Assembly: GCA_001899805.1 (NCBI GenBank)
Contig: MKWP01000002.1
Coordinates: 248,001-312,000 of the forward strand
DNA: 64,000 nucleotides
Source of the DNA: Lysobacterales bacterium 66-474
GTDB taxonomy: Bacteria; Pseudomonadota; Gammaproteobacteria; Xanthomonadales; Rhodanobacteraceae
Reading direction: 5' to 3'
Shown: positions 51,121 to 59,662 of the stretch, in pieces
How the letters are laid out: every line of letters starts with the position of its first letter
Numbering within the stretch: the first letter of the stretch is position 1
The notes under the pieces: generated by a model
Database searches by the model: none
Seen by the model: only the letters and a program-made list of their open reading frames with translations
What the model was told of the DNA's origin: nothing
Translations under genes and position numbers: made by a program

Positions 51121-51447
51121 ATGACCGAAGAAACTGCTTCCAGCCGCCGCCGCTTCCTGAAACTGGCGGGTGGCGCCGCCGCGGCGATCGCGATGCTTGG
51201 CGCGTTGCCGCGTCGTGTCTGGGCGGCGTTGCCGCACTTGAGCGTGGAAACCAATGCGACGGCCAAGGCGATGAAGTATGTCGAGGACGACACCAAGGCC
51301 GGGCCGCCGCACCAGCCGGGCCAGGATTGCGCGGCGTGCATGCATTACAGCGGCAAGCCGGGCGAAGCCTACGGTCCGTGCGCGATCTTCCCGGGCTTCG
51401 ACGTGAACGCCAAGGGTTGGTGCGCGGCCTTCGTGGCCAGGAAGTGA
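51121..51447 (+). CDS. High-potential iron-sulfur protein (HiPIP)
   Basis: A 108-residue periplasmic electron carrier. A Tat signal (SSRRRFLKLAGGAAAAIAML) ends near AALPHL. The mature part binds a [4Fe-4S] cluster through Cys70, Cys73, Cys87 and Cys101 (C-x2-C-x13-C-x13-C). It is preceded by an AGGAG site 7 bp before ATG. The partner enzyme is not obvious; HiPIPs usually donate electrons to terminal oxidases. Confidence 0.93.
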   Translation: MTEETASSRRRFLKLAGGAAAAIAMLGALPRRVWAALPHLSVETNATAKAMKYVEDDTKAGPPHQPGQDCAACMHYSGKPGEAYGPCAIFPGFDVNAKGWCAAFVARK

Positions 51448-51789
51448 TCCACCCGCGGGGCGCGGTTTGCGCACGCAGGTAGCGCGGCGCAAACCGTTGC
51501 GTCGCATGCGCACACGTGGACGTGCATGCGATCAGCGAAGGGACGATCAGGAAAGGGAATGGGGCGGCGCTGGAAAAGTTGCTGCCCGGATACGACAAGC
51601 GGAGGAGCTGACTACGCTTGCCGCACCGGGCAACGGTCCGGGGTCCACTGCCAATGGGAAATCCCTCGGAAGAGCCATCATAGCGCGGGCTCCGGCGGCG
51701 TCCAAGATTGACAAGCCGCATTTCCGGACGATTTTTTTTCCACCACTGAAACAGTGACTTGCAAAGTTAATGTTTCGTTGTGTCGAGAC

Positions 51790-51798
51790 TTATCCACA
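51790..51798 (+). promoter_or_regulatory. Single consensus DnaA box
   Basis: TTATCCACA, the perfect DnaA-binding 9-mer, occurs once in this intergenic region. No further boxes or A/T-rich unwinding region are nearby, so it is a lone titration/regulatory site at most or chance. Confidence 0.3.
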
Positions 51799-51910
51799 GT
51801 ACGAGGCCGTATGGTGAGCGCCACGGTCGGGCTCGACGAAACCAACGGCGTTCGCGCAAGGTAAGTCTTGCGTGCGGTCGGCGGACCACACGCGAACGGA
51901 CTCGACGACA

Positions 51911-51936
51911 AGAAAAAAGGTCGGCAGCCGATGCCG
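51911..51936 (-). terminator. Intrinsic terminator of the APC permease gene
   Basis: On the minus strand, immediately after the stop codon, the stem CGGCA / TGCCG with a five-base loop is followed by ACCTTTTTTC. The stem is short but G+C-rich and the T run is clear. Confidence 0.5.
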
Positions 51937-51937
51937 C

Positions 51938-53380
51938 TCAGCCGGGGTTTCTCAAGCGGCTGTGGCGATATCCGTAACCGAAGTAGATGGCAAAGCCGAA
52001 CAGCGTCCACAGCCCCATCAACGTCCAGTTGTACCAGTTCTCCCAGTACAACAACGTCACACACCCGAGCACGCCCAGCGTGCAGGTGACCGGCGCCCAC
52101 GGCACCCGGAAGGCGCGTGGCAGGTCGGGTCGCGTGCGGCGCAGGATCAACACCCCCGAGCACACCGCAACGAACGCCAGCAGGGTGCCCATCGACACCA
52201 GGTCGCCCAGCACGTCCAGCGGAAACACCGCGGCGAGCAACGCGATGCCGGCGCCGGTGATCATGGTATTGATATGTGGCGTGCGATGACGTGGGTGCAG
52301 TTTCGAGAACACCGGCGGCAGCATGCCGTCACGGCCCATGCTCATGAAGATGCGCGGTTGCGCGATGATCATCACCAGCACCACGGAGCCCAGTCCGAGC
52401 AGTGCACCGACCTCGACCAGCCAGCGCAACCAGTTGAGTTCCGGGTGCGCGGCCACCGCGGTGACAACCGGTTCGGCGGTACCGAGTTGCGTGTAAGGGA
52501 TCAGCCCCGTCAACACCGCGGCCATTGCGACGTACAGCACGGTGCAGATCGCCAATGCCGCCAGCGTGCCGATCGGCATGTCACGCTGCGGGTTCTTGGC
52601 CTCCTGGGCGGCTGTCGAAGTCGCCTCGAAGCCGATGTAGGCGAAGAACACCAGCGTCGCCGCGCGCATGATGCCGCCCCAGCCGTATTTCTCCGGGCCT
52701 TCGGCCGGCGGGATGAACGGGTGCCACAGGTCGGGGTTGACGTAACGCCAGCCGGCCACGATCACGACCACGATCAAGGCGACCTTCAAGACCACGATCG
52801 CGCTGTTGACGCCGCTGGACTCGCGGATGCCGACGTAGCACAGCCAGGTCAGCAACAGCACCAGGATGACCGCCGGCAGGTTGAACAGCGCGCCGGTGAT
52901 GACCAGGTGTTTGTCCACGAACGCGATCGGCGCGCTGGTCAGTACATCGGGCAGGTGCACGCCGATGTGCGCAAGCAGGCTTTTGAAGTAGCCGGTCCAG
53001 CTCACCGCCACCGCCGACGCCGACACGCCATATTCCAGCACCATGTTCCAGCCGATGAACCACGCCGCGAACTCGCCGAGCGTGGCGTAGGCATACGAAT
53101 AGGAACTGCCGGACATCGGGATCAGCGTGGCGAACTCGGCGTAGCACAGCGCCGTGAAGCTGCAAACCACGGCCGCGATCACGAACGACAGCAGCACGGC
53201 GGGGCCGGCGTGCTCGGCGGCGGCTTGCCCCGTGATCACGAAGATGCCGCCGCCGATCACCGCGCCGATGCCGAGCGCGGTCAGGCCCCAGGGCCCCAGC
53301 GTCCGGCGCAGCTGGACGCCACTGTCCTCGCGCTCGTCGCCGACCGTCTTGCGTGCAAGCAGCTGCTGGAGCACCGTCAC
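51938..53380 (-). CDS. APC superfamily amino-acid permease (CAT-like)
   Basis: A 480-residue inner-membrane transporter with about 12 hydrophobic helices. The first helix carries the substrate motif GIGAVIGGGIFVITG. Further features are the MSGSSYSYAYATLGEF loop and the FFAYIGFEATSTAAQEAKNP-QRDMPIGTL consensus of the cationic amino-acid transporter branch (YfnA/CAT-like). Substrate is uncertain. It is 31 bp downstream of a related permease; the two share architecture and are probably co-transcribed paralogues. Confidence 0.88.
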   Translation of the reverse strand: MTVLQQLLARKTVGDEREDSGVQLRRTLGPWGLTALGIGAVIGGGIFVITGQAAAEHAGPAVLLSFVIAAVVCSFTALCYAEFATLIPMSGSSYSYAYATLGEFAAWFIGWNMVLEYGVSASAVAVSWTGYFKSLLAHIGVHLPDVLTSAPIAFVDKHLVITGALFNLPAVILVLLLTWLCYVGIRESSGVNSAIVVLKVALIVVVIVAGWRYVNPDLWHPFIPPAEGPEKYGWGGIMRAATLVFFAYIGFEATSTAAQEAKNPQRDMPIGTLAALAICTVLYVAMAAVLTGLIPYTQLGTAEPVVTAVAAHPELNWLRWLVEVGALLGLGSVVLVMIIAQPRIFMSMGRDGMLPPVFSKLHPRHRTPHINTMITGAGIALLAAVFPLDVLGDLVSMGTLLAFVAVCSGVLILRRTRPDLPRAFRVPWAPVTCTLGVLGCVTLLYWENWYNWTLMGLWTLFGFAIYFGYGYRHSRLRNPG

Positions 53381-53411
53381 AGGTCAACCACCATCGTGAT
53401 GTCTGGCATCG

Positions 53412-54944
53412 TCACACCACGTCGTCGAGTGCGTGGGTGATCTTTTCCGGCGACATCTGGCTGCGCTTGTAGCCATACAGGCGATAGAAGATCAACCCGA
53501 TCACCGCCCACACCACGAACACCACCTTGGCCACGGCGCTGAGGTTGACGAACAGCAACAGGCAGCCGGCGACGGCAAGCGGACACACGATCCACACCAG
53601 CGGCGTGCGGAACGGACGCTTGCGACCAGGCTGGGTGCGGCGCAGGATCATCACGCCCACCGACACCATCGCAAACGCGAGCAGGGTGCCGGCGTTCGAG
53701 GTATCGGCGAGCTTGCCGACCGGGAACAGCGCGGCGCACAGCGCCACCACCGCGCCGGTGACATAAGTGATCACGTGCGGCGTGAAGAAACGTGGATGCA
53801 CCTTCGAGAACACGTTGGGCAGCAGGCCGTCGCGCGACATCGTGAAGAAGATGCGGGTCTGGCCGAACATCATCATCAGGATCACCGACGGCAGCGCCAC
53901 GATCGCGGCGAGTTCGATCATGATGGCGACCTTCGGGTGTCCGAGTGTGCTCATCACCTGTGCCAGTGGTTCGCGACTGCACACCAGCGCCTGCGAATTG
54001 CCACACGCTGCCGCGAATGCCGGGGTGCCCGGATCCAGGACCGCGCCGGTCGCGCTCGTGAGCGGCTGTGCGCCGACCGAACCGGCCGCGCCGTAGCCCA
54101 CCAGCAGGTAGAAAATGGTGCAGATGACCAGTGCGGCGATCAGCCCGATCGGAACGTTGCGATTGGGATTGCGGGTTTCCTCGGCGGCCGTGGAAACCGC
54201 ATCGAACCCCACGTAGGCGAAGAAAATGGAAGCCGCCGCACCCAGTACCCCGATGCCGTTGCTGCCGATCGGATTGCCCCAACCGGTCGGCAGGAAAGGA
54301 TGCAGGTTCTCGGTCTTGACCGCAGGTACCGCAATCACGATGAACACGGTAAGCGCGATGATCTTGATCGCCACCAGCACGGCATTCACGCGTGCGCTCT
54401 TGGACGTTCCGATTACCAGCAGCCCGGTCACTGCGATCCCGATCAGGAAGGCCAGCAGGTTGAACCCGCCGCCGAGCGTCGGTCCGACTTGCAGCCAATG
54501 CGGAAGCGACAGTGCACCTGGTTCGACCAGTCCGAAAACGCCGCTGTTGAGCAGGCCGTTGACATAGCCCGACCAGCCCACGCACACGGCCGTCGCCCCG
54601 ATCGCGTATTCCAGCACCAGCGCCCAACCGACGATCCATGCGATCAGTTCGCCCATCACGCCGTAGGAGTAGGTATACGCCGAACCGGACACCGGAACCA
54701 TGGCAGAAAGCTCGGCGTAGGCGAGGGCGGCCAAGCCGCAAACGGCCGCCGCGATCACGAACGAGATCATCATGCCGGGGCCGGCTTTCTGGGCCGCTTC
54801 GGCGGTCAGCACGAAAATGCCGGTGCCGATCACCGCGCCGATGCCGAGCAAGGTCAACTGGATCGGACCCAACTGGCGCTTCAGCGATTTTTTTTCGGCC
54901 GTAGCGAGAATCTGGTCAAGCGGCTTCACACGCCAGAAGATCAT
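53412..54944 (-). CDS. APC superfamily amino-acid permease (CAT-like)
   Basis: A 510-residue paralogue of the next gene, with 12 or more hydrophobic helices. It has GIGAVIGTGIFVLTAEAA in helix 1, PVSGSAYTYSYGVMGEL, and FFAYVGFDAVSTAAEETRNP-NRNVPIGLI. It differs by an extended loop with Cys residues (about 320-350: TPAFAAACGNSQALVCSREP), probably periplasmic. ATG 54944 starts MIFWRVKPLDQILA, the conserved cytoplasmic N-terminus. It is first of the pair; its promoter must lie in the 353-bp region upstream. Confidence 0.88.
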   Translation of the reverse strand: MIFWRVKPLDQILATAEKKSLKRQLGPIQLTLLGIGAVIGTGIFVLTAEAAQKAGPGMMISFVIAAAVCGLAALAYAELSAMVPVSGSAYTYSYGVMGELIAWIVGWALVLEYAIGATAVCVGWSGYVNGLLNSGVFGLVEPGALSLPHWLQVGPTLGGGFNLLAFLIGIAVTGLLVIGTSKSARVNAVLVAIKIIALTVFIVIAVPAVKTENLHPFLPTGWGNPIGSNGIGVLGAAASIFFAYVGFDAVSTAAEETRNPNRNVPIGLIAALVICTIFYLLVGYGAAGSVGAQPLTSATGAVLDPGTPAFAAACGNSQALVCSREPLAQVMSTLGHPKVAIMIELAAIVALPSVILMMMFGQTRIFFTMSRDGLLPNVFSKVHPRFFTPHVITYVTGAVVALCAALFPVGKLADTSNAGTLLAFAMVSVGVMILRRTQPGRKRPFRTPLVWIVCPLAVAGCLLLFVNLSAVAKVVFVVWAVIGLIFYRLYGYKRSQMSPEKITHALDDVV

Positions 54945-55297
54945 TTGTGCTCCCAAATCGTGTCGGGTCCGCGGTGGGGGAACCGTGGGCGGGCACACCC
55001 TGCGCCCCTGTTGGATCCGCCGACGCTTCCCCTCGAAGCGGCGCGGGCCTGTGCGAAGGCACAAGCGCCCCGTACCTTACTTGCCCTTTTATTCCGCGAC
55101 AAGCGCCGAATGGCATGTTTTGCCGCTTATGGCCAAGGGTTTCGTGGGTCAGGCAAGCGGCCATCCATGGCATGCGGCCGTTCGGCATCCCTGTCATTCA
55201 TCTGCATGAGGTCATGCCATGCAGGACATGACCTGGGTCGCGCAGATTCGAGCTCGCTCGATGCGCGCGATGCGTGGTTTCGCATCGCGCAAGCGCA
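54945..55297. other. Intergenic region between APC permease and efpL
   Basis: This 353-bp stretch has no supported gene. It must hold the promoter for the leftward permease pair. A 10-bp perfect hairpin at 55265-55290 lies just after the efpL stop. I see no convincing -10/-35 pair with confidence, and no riboswitch-like conserved core. Confidence 0.5.
55265..55290. terminator. Strong hairpin downstream of efpL
   Basis: A perfect 10-bp stem GCGCGATGCG / CGCATCGCGC with loop TGGTTT, 8 bp after the efpL stop. It lacks a T run on either side, so it may be a transcript-stabilising 3' hairpin rather than an intrinsic terminator. Confidence 0.4.
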
Positions 55298-55861
55298 TCA
55301 GGCTCGACCGGCGAATTCCCCCGTGAGCGTGTTCACCCACACCTTCTCGCCGGTGGTGATGTATTCGGGTACCTGGATTTCGACGCCGGTATCGAGCTTG
55401 GCCGGCTTGGTGCGCTTGGTGGCCGACGCGCCCTTCAATTCGGGCGCGGTGTCGACGACCGTGAGCGCGACGCTGGTCGGCACCTGCAACGCGACCGGCG
55501 CATCGTCGATCAATTGCACGTAGTAGCCTTCGACGCTTTCGACGATCCACGCGGCGCCGTCGCCGACCACGGCGGGATCGAGCGCGTAGGGCGTGTAATC
55601 CTCGGCGTCGAGGAACACGAACGCATCGCCGTCCTTGTACGAATAGTTCACGGCGCGACGCACCAGCTCCATTTCCTTGAGGTCGTCGTCGGCGCGCAGG
55701 CTCAGGTCGAACTTGCGCCCTTCCGGTATCGAATACAGCGTGAACCGGAACGTGACGTTGCCGCCGCGCGCGGTCGGCGCGCTGCGCTGGATGTCGCGCA
55801 CCTGGTAGACGGTGCCTTCGTGTTCGACCACGTTGCCTTTCTTGACGTCGGAAGCTTTCAT
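55298..55861 (-). CDS. efpL: EF-P-like protein EfpL (YeiP)
   Basis: A 187-residue elongation factor P paralogue that relieves ribosome stalling. It begins [16 protein letters not shown], has [15 protein letters not shown] where EF-P carries its modified-lysine loop (YeiP has SPTARG), then the EDYTPYAL block. It ends [24 protein letters not shown] as in E. coli YeiP. Length and the C-terminal GRA are diagnostic of YeiP rather than EF-P. It is followed by a strong hairpin and preceded by repeat hairpins. Confidence 0.93.
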   Translation of the reverse strand: MKASDVKKGNVVEHEGTVYQVRDIQRSAPTARGGNVTFRFTLYSIPEGRKFDLSLRADDDLKEMELVRRAVNYSYKDGDAFVFLDAEDYTPYALDPAVVGDGAAWIVESVEGYYVQLIDDAPVALQVPTSVALTVVDTAPELKGASATKRTKPAKLDTGVEIQVPEYITTGEKVWVNTLTGEFAGRA

Positions 55862-55872
55862 TCTTTTTCTCT

Positions 55873-55966
55873 CCCTCCCCCGCTTGCGGGGGAGGGTTGG
55901 GGTGGGGGAATGGGAATTGAAGGCGCAGGATCCCGGATCAGCGCACATCCCTGTGCTGTCCGGGAT
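55873..55966. repeat. Two REP-like palindromes upstream of efpL
   Basis: A perfect palindrome at 55873-55896 (CCCTCCCCC - GCTTGC - GGGGGAGGG) is followed by the G-rich GGTTGGGGTGGGGG. A second hairpin at 55930-55966 has arms ATCCCGGA...GCACA and TGTGC...TCCGGGAT. The first resembles a short interspersed repeat common in proteobacterial genomes. They fill most of the 120-bp gap between efpL and the SDR gene. Confidence 0.6.
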
Positions 55967-55981
55967 GACGACATCCAGTCG

Positions 55982-56749
55982 TCATTTGGGTTGCATCCTG
56001 ATCGCGCCGTCCAGCCGGATCACGCTGCCGTTCAGGTAGCGCGTGGCGAGGATGTAGGCGACGGTCTCGGCGAATTCCTCGGGCTTGCCCAGCCGCGATG
56101 GGTAGGGCACCTGCGCGCACAGCGACTGATAGACCTGTTCGGGCATGCCATCCACCATCGGGGTGTGGAACACGCCGGGCGCGATGGTCATCACACGCAC
56201 GCCGATGCGTGCGAATTCGCGCGCCATCGGCAGGGTCATGCCGACGATGCCGCCTTTCGAGGCCGAATACGCGGCTTGCCCGATTTGTCCCTCGTAGGCG
56301 GCGACCGAAGCGGTGTTGACGATCACGCCGCGTTCGCCGTCCTCGCCGGGTTCGTTCGATTGCATCAGCGAGGCGCCGGCCTTGGCGACGTTGAAGCTGC
56401 CGACCAGGTTCACCATCACCGTGGTCGCGAAGGTCTTGAGCGGCATCGGGCCTTCCTTGCCCAGCACGCGACCGGCACCGAGGATGCCGGCGCAGTTCAT
56501 CACCACATTCAGTCCGCCCATCGCCTCGCGCGCGGCAGCGACGTTGGCGGCCACGCCATCTTCCGACGTGACGTCGGTCTTGAAGAAACGCGCGGCAGCG
56601 CCGAGTTCCGTCGCGGCGGCGTGACCTTTCTCTTCGTTGACGTCGAACAGCGCGACCTTGCCACCGTGCGCGACCAGGTGGCTCGCCACGGCGTGGCCGA
56701 GCCCGGACGCGCCGCCGGTGATGATGGCCTTGGCTTGGGCGAGTTGCAT
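55982..56749 (-). CDS. SDR family 3-hydroxyacyl-CoA dehydrogenase (HSD10-like)
   Basis: A 255-residue short-chain dehydrogenase. The NAD motif is ITGGASGLGHAV, with Asp at the end of beta-2 (VALFDVNEEKG) favouring NAD. NCAGI and the active-site Tyr-Lys (AAYSASKGG) follow. The pattern matches type II 3-hydroxyacyl-CoA dehydrogenases that act in fatty acid and isoleucine breakdown. A role with HMG-CoA lyase nearby in branched-chain amino-acid degradation is plausible. ATG 56749 gives the usual N-terminus. Confidence 0.88.
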   Translation of the reverse strand: MQLAQAKAIITGGASGLGHAVASHLVAHGGKVALFDVNEEKGHAAATELGAAARFFKTDVTSEDGVAANVAAAREAMGGLNVVMNCAGILGAGRVLGKEGPMPLKTFATTVMVNLVGSFNVAKAGASLMQSNEPGEDGERGVIVNTASVAAYEGQIGQAAYSASKGGIVGMTLPMAREFARIGVRVMTIAPGVFHTPMVDGMPEQVYQSLCAQVPYPSRLGKPEEFAETVAYILATRYLNGSVIRLDGAIRMQPK

Positions 56750-56807
56750 GCGGGTGTTTCCTGGTTGGAAAACCCGCGATTGTAGGGGAGCCGCGGTTTT
56801 GCGGCGA

Positions 56808-57296
56808 CTACAGGTTGCGGATGAACCAGCGGTCGCAGCCGTGATGGCCGGTGCTGCCCATCGGCGCGCACAGGGGCGTGAAGCCGTGCTTGCGGTAGAT
56901 CGCCTGCGCAGCATCCATGCCGGTGAGCGTTTCCAGGTAGCAGCGCCTGAACCCGAGTTCGCGCGCGGTATCGAGACAGCGCGTGATCATCGCGTGGCCC
57001 GCGCCGAGTCCGCGTGCTTCAGGCAGGAAGTACATCTTGCGCAGTTCGCACACGTCGGGTTCACCGTGTTCCAGCGGCGCCACGCCACCGCCACCGATGA
57101 CTTTGCCGCCCATTTCCAGCACGAAATAGGCGCTGCGCGGTTTGGCGTATGCCGCATGCATCGCATCCACTTCGGCATCGTGGATAGCGAAACCTTCGCC
57201 GCCGGCGCCGAATTCGGGCATCACGCTGCGGATGATCGCTGCGACGGCAGCGTCATCGCGCGTTTCGATAGGGCGAATCAGGAAAAGTGGGGGCAC
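56808..57296 (-). CDS. GNAT family N-acetyltransferase
   Basis: A 162-residue acetyltransferase. The acetyl-CoA motif is CELRKMYFLPEARGLGAGHAMI (R-G-L-G-A-G), and the C-terminal QAIYRKHGFTPLCAP is motif B. The N-terminus MPPLFLIRPIETRDDAAV is typical. Substrate unknown. It lies 58 bp upstream of the SDR gene and is read in the same direction. Confidence 0.87.
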   Translation of the reverse strand: MPPLFLIRPIETRDDAAVAAIIRSVMPEFGAGGEGFAIHDAEVDAMHAAYAKPRSAYFVLEMGGKVIGGGGVAPLEHGEPDVCELRKMYFLPEARGLGAGHAMITRCLDTARELGFRRCYLETLTGMDAAQAIYRKHGFTPLCAPMGSTGHHGCDRWFIRNL

Positions 57297-57336
57297 GTAG
57301 AGGCTCCTGTGAGGCAGCGGCGAGGTTCGAAATGAT

Positions 57337-57447
57337 CCGTTCGCCCTGAGCGTAGCGCCGCAGACGCGAAGTCGAAGGGCAGCAGACCATCGAGCCTTGG
57401 TGTTTCGACTTCGCGGAGCTTCGCTCCGCTACGCTCAACACGAACGG
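57337..57447. repeat. Imperfect inverted repeat between hmgL and GNAT genes
   Basis: Two arms of about 45 bp. The left begins CCGTTCGCCCTGAGCGTAGC and includes CGCGAAGTCGAA. The reverse complement of the right begins CCGTTCGTGTTGAGCGTAGC and includes CGCGAAGTCGAA. The arrangement is typical of a widespread interspersed repeat in G+C-rich proteobacteria and would form a long hairpin. It fills most of the 166-bp gap. Confidence 0.6.
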
Positions 57448-57462
57448 TTTTGCGAAACGCGT

Positions 57463-58359
57463 CTATTCACCCATCCTGGCGCGCGTCACCCGGCTGGAAG
57501 TGGGCTTGCCGAGCTGCCTGGCCAGCCACCAGCCTGTTTCGATCAATTTGTCGAGGTCCACGCCGGTTTCGATGCCCATGCCCTGCAGCATGTAGGCGAC
57601 ATCCTCGCTGGCGACGTTGCCGGTCGCGCCCTTCGCATAGGGGCAACCGCCGGTGCCGGAAACCGAGCTGTCCACCACCCGCACGCCTTCTTCGAGGCAC
57701 ACGAGGATATTGGCAAGCGCCTGGTCGTAGGTGTCGTGGAAGTGCACCGCCAACGCCTTCATCGGCACTTCGTGCGAGACCGCGTGCAGCATCGCGCGGG
57801 CCTTCACCGGCGTGCCGACGCCGATGGTGTCGCCCAAGGAAATCTCGTCGCAGCCGAGTTCGTACAAACGCTTCGACACGCGCACCACGTCGGATACCGG
57901 CACTTCGCCCTGGTACGGGCAGCCGAGCACCGTGGAAACGTAGCCGCGCACGCGCACGCCTTCGGCGCGCGCACGTTCCAGCACGGGGCGGAAGCGTTCG
58001 ATGGATTCGTCGATCGAGGCGTTGATGTTCTTCTGGTTGAACGCCTCGCTCGCGGCCGTGAATACCGCGATGCTGGCGACACCGGCCGCGCGCGCGCGTT
58101 CGTAGCCGCGCATGTTCGGCACCAGCGCGGGGTAATCGACGCCGGGTTTGCGGGTGATGCCCGCGTACACCTCTTCGGCGTCGGCAAGCTGCGGCACCCA
58201 CTTGGGACTGACGAAGCTGGTGGCCTCGATCGTTTCCAGCCCGCACGCGGACAGCCGGTCGATCAGCTCGATCTTCACCGGCGTCGGGATCACGGTCTTC
58301 TCGTTTTGCAGCCCGTCGCGGGCGCCGACTTCGACGATGCGGACGTGGTTGGGAAGCAT
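57463..58359 (-). CDS. hmgL: Hydroxymethylglutaryl-CoA lyase
   Basis: A 298-residue TIM-barrel lyase that splits HMG-CoA into acetyl-CoA and acetoacetate, the last step of leucine degradation. VEVGARDGLQNEK carries the catalytic Arg-Asp, AVHFHDTYDQALAN the metal-binding His pair, and the signature loop SVSGTGGCPYAKGATGNVAS holds the catalytic Cys. Length matches bacterial enzymes. It is transcribed alone or with the genes downstream. Confidence 0.95.
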   Translation of the reverse strand: MLPNHVRIVEVGARDGLQNEKTVIPTPVKIELIDRLSACGLETIEATSFVSPKWVPQLADAEEVYAGITRKPGVDYPALVPNMRGYERARAAGVASIAVFTAASEAFNQKNINASIDESIERFRPVLERARAEGVRVRGYVSTVLGCPYQGEVPVSDVVRVSKRLYELGCDEISLGDTIGVGTPVKARAMLHAVSHEVPMKALAVHFHDTYDQALANILVCLEEGVRVVDSSVSGTGGCPYAKGATGNVASEDVAYMLQGMGIETGVDLDKLIETGWWLARQLGKPTSSRVTRARMGE

Positions 58360-58431
58360 GGGAGTCCAGTCAGGTCGCTGCCTTCAACACACCACATGAT
58401 GCCACGGCACGCCGATTGCAAGATCGGCAGG

Positions 58432-59661
58432 CTATACGCTGCGGGTCGCCACCACCGGCGGCACGTTGGACGCGCGCAAGGCCGGACCCAGCACGGCCAG
58501 TTGCCCGATCAGCCACAGCGCGATCGCGCCGACCGGGAAATACAGCCATGGCATCCGCGGCAATTCGTAATGCAGCATCAGGAACAGGTTGATGCCGTAG
58601 GCCAGCGCCATGCCGATGGCAATGCCCATCGTCGCCAGCAGGAAATTCTCGGTCTGGAAGTAGTGCAGGATGTCGGCACGCGTCGCGCCCAGCGCGCGGC
58701 GTACGCCGATGGTGCGGCGGCGCTGCGATACCCAGAAACTCGCGAGGCCGACGATGCCGAGGCCGGTGACCAGCAACAGGGCCACGATCACGCCGACCAG
58801 CAGGCCGGTCATCGCACGGTCGCCCTGGAAGAACTCGGCGCGCACATCGTCCAGGGTCCGCTGCTGGGTGACCACGCGTTTCGGATCGAGCTTCTTGAGT
58901 GCGGCGACGGCGGCGTAGATCACGCGCCGGCGGTTCGCGGGCGCGGTTCGCAGTACGTATGAAGCGCCTTGTCCCACCGCCATGCGCAGCGGCAGGATCA
59001 TGCTCCACTGCGCGGTGTTGTCGCCCCCGAACAAGGAGGGCCGGATCAGGCTGGCGACGACGCCGACGACCCGCAACGGCGTCGAGTCGCCGAGATAGAT
59101 CGTCTTGCCGAGCGGGTTCTCGCCCGGCCACAGCCGTTCGGCGAGCGCGCGGGTGATGATCACGATCAACGACGACTGCGGAATGGCTTTCGGGTTGTTG
59201 CTGGCGACTTCGAAATCCACGTATTCATCGGCGCCGAAATACCGTCCCACCACGAGCCGGCTGCCAAAGACCTGCGGCACGTCTTCGCCGAAATACAGGG
59301 TGGCGTTGAGCGTCGGTTGGGTCTGGGTCGGGGCCAGTTCGATGCTGCTATTCCAGGAAGAATTGGTGAAAGGCACCTGGCTCACCAGTGTAGCTGCCTG
59401 CACGCCGGGGACCTGCCGCAAGGCGGCCAGGTCTTCCTGCGTGCGCGCCCTGGCGTCGGGTTGTGATCCGATCGTCGAGACCTGCACCTGCACCAATTCG
59501 TGCATGGCCACGCCGCTCTGCATGTCCATGCGGTGCAGGCGCTGGTTGATCAGGAACACCGCATTGCAGACGATCGCGCAGGTCAGCGCGATTTCCAGCA
59601 CGATCAGGGTTGCGGTGACCTTGTGCCGGCGCAACGTGGAAAGAATGGGCAGAATGTCCAC
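58432..59661 (-). CDS. ABC transporter permease (MacB/FtsX type), A-type
   Basis: A 409-residue permease with the MacB layout. One N-terminal helix (about 18-40) is followed by a large periplasmic domain (about 45-275) and three C-terminal helices. The cytoplasmic coupling segment SQRRRTIGVRRALGATRADI sits between the last helices. It starts MDILPILSTLRRHKVTA, like the gene at 60967-62199. It is last of an alternating A-B-A-B array, one base after the preceding B-type gene. No ATPase gene is in the window. Export of a peptide, antibiotic or lipoprotein is possible. Confidence 0.85.
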   Translation of the reverse strand: MDILPILSTLRRHKVTATLIVLEIALTCAIVCNAVFLINQRLHRMDMQSGVAMHELVQVQVSTIGSQPDARARTQEDLAALRQVPGVQAATLVSQVPFTNSSWNSSIELAPTQTQPTLNATLYFGEDVPQVFGSRLVVGRYFGADEYVDFEVASNNPKAIPQSSLIVIITRALAERLWPGENPLGKTIYLGDSTPLRVVGVVASLIRPSLFGGDNTAQWSMILPLRMAVGQGASYVLRTAPANRRRVIYAAVAALKKLDPKRVVTQQRTLDDVRAEFFQGDRAMTGLLVGVIVALLLVTGLGIVGLASFWVSQRRRTIGVRRALGATRADILHYFQTENFLLATMGIAIGMALAYGINLFLMLHYELPRMPWLYFPVGAIALWLIGQLAVLGPALRASNVPPVVATRSV

Positions 59662-59662
59662 T

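Larger units (their letters stand above)
51448..51937. other. Gene-free interval between HiPIP and permease genes
   Basis: A 490-bp convergent intergenic region with no supported gene. It contains a 10-bp perfect stem CGGTTTGCGC / GCGCAAACCG (51463-51496, 14-base loop) soon after the HiPIP stop, an eight-T run near 51731, a consensus DnaA box at 51790-51798, and a terminator for the leftward permease gene (51911-51936). It is less G+C-rich than the coding flanks. Confidence 0.6.

Noticed and set aside
51790..51798. Possible replication origin at the DnaA box
   Set aside because: Only one box, no A/T-rich unwinding element, and no dnaA, dnaN or gidA neighbours.
53433..55523. Long plus-strand open frame opposite the APC permease gene
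   Set aside because: The minus-strand permease has consensus transporter motifs; the plus frame is His/Asp-rich shadow.
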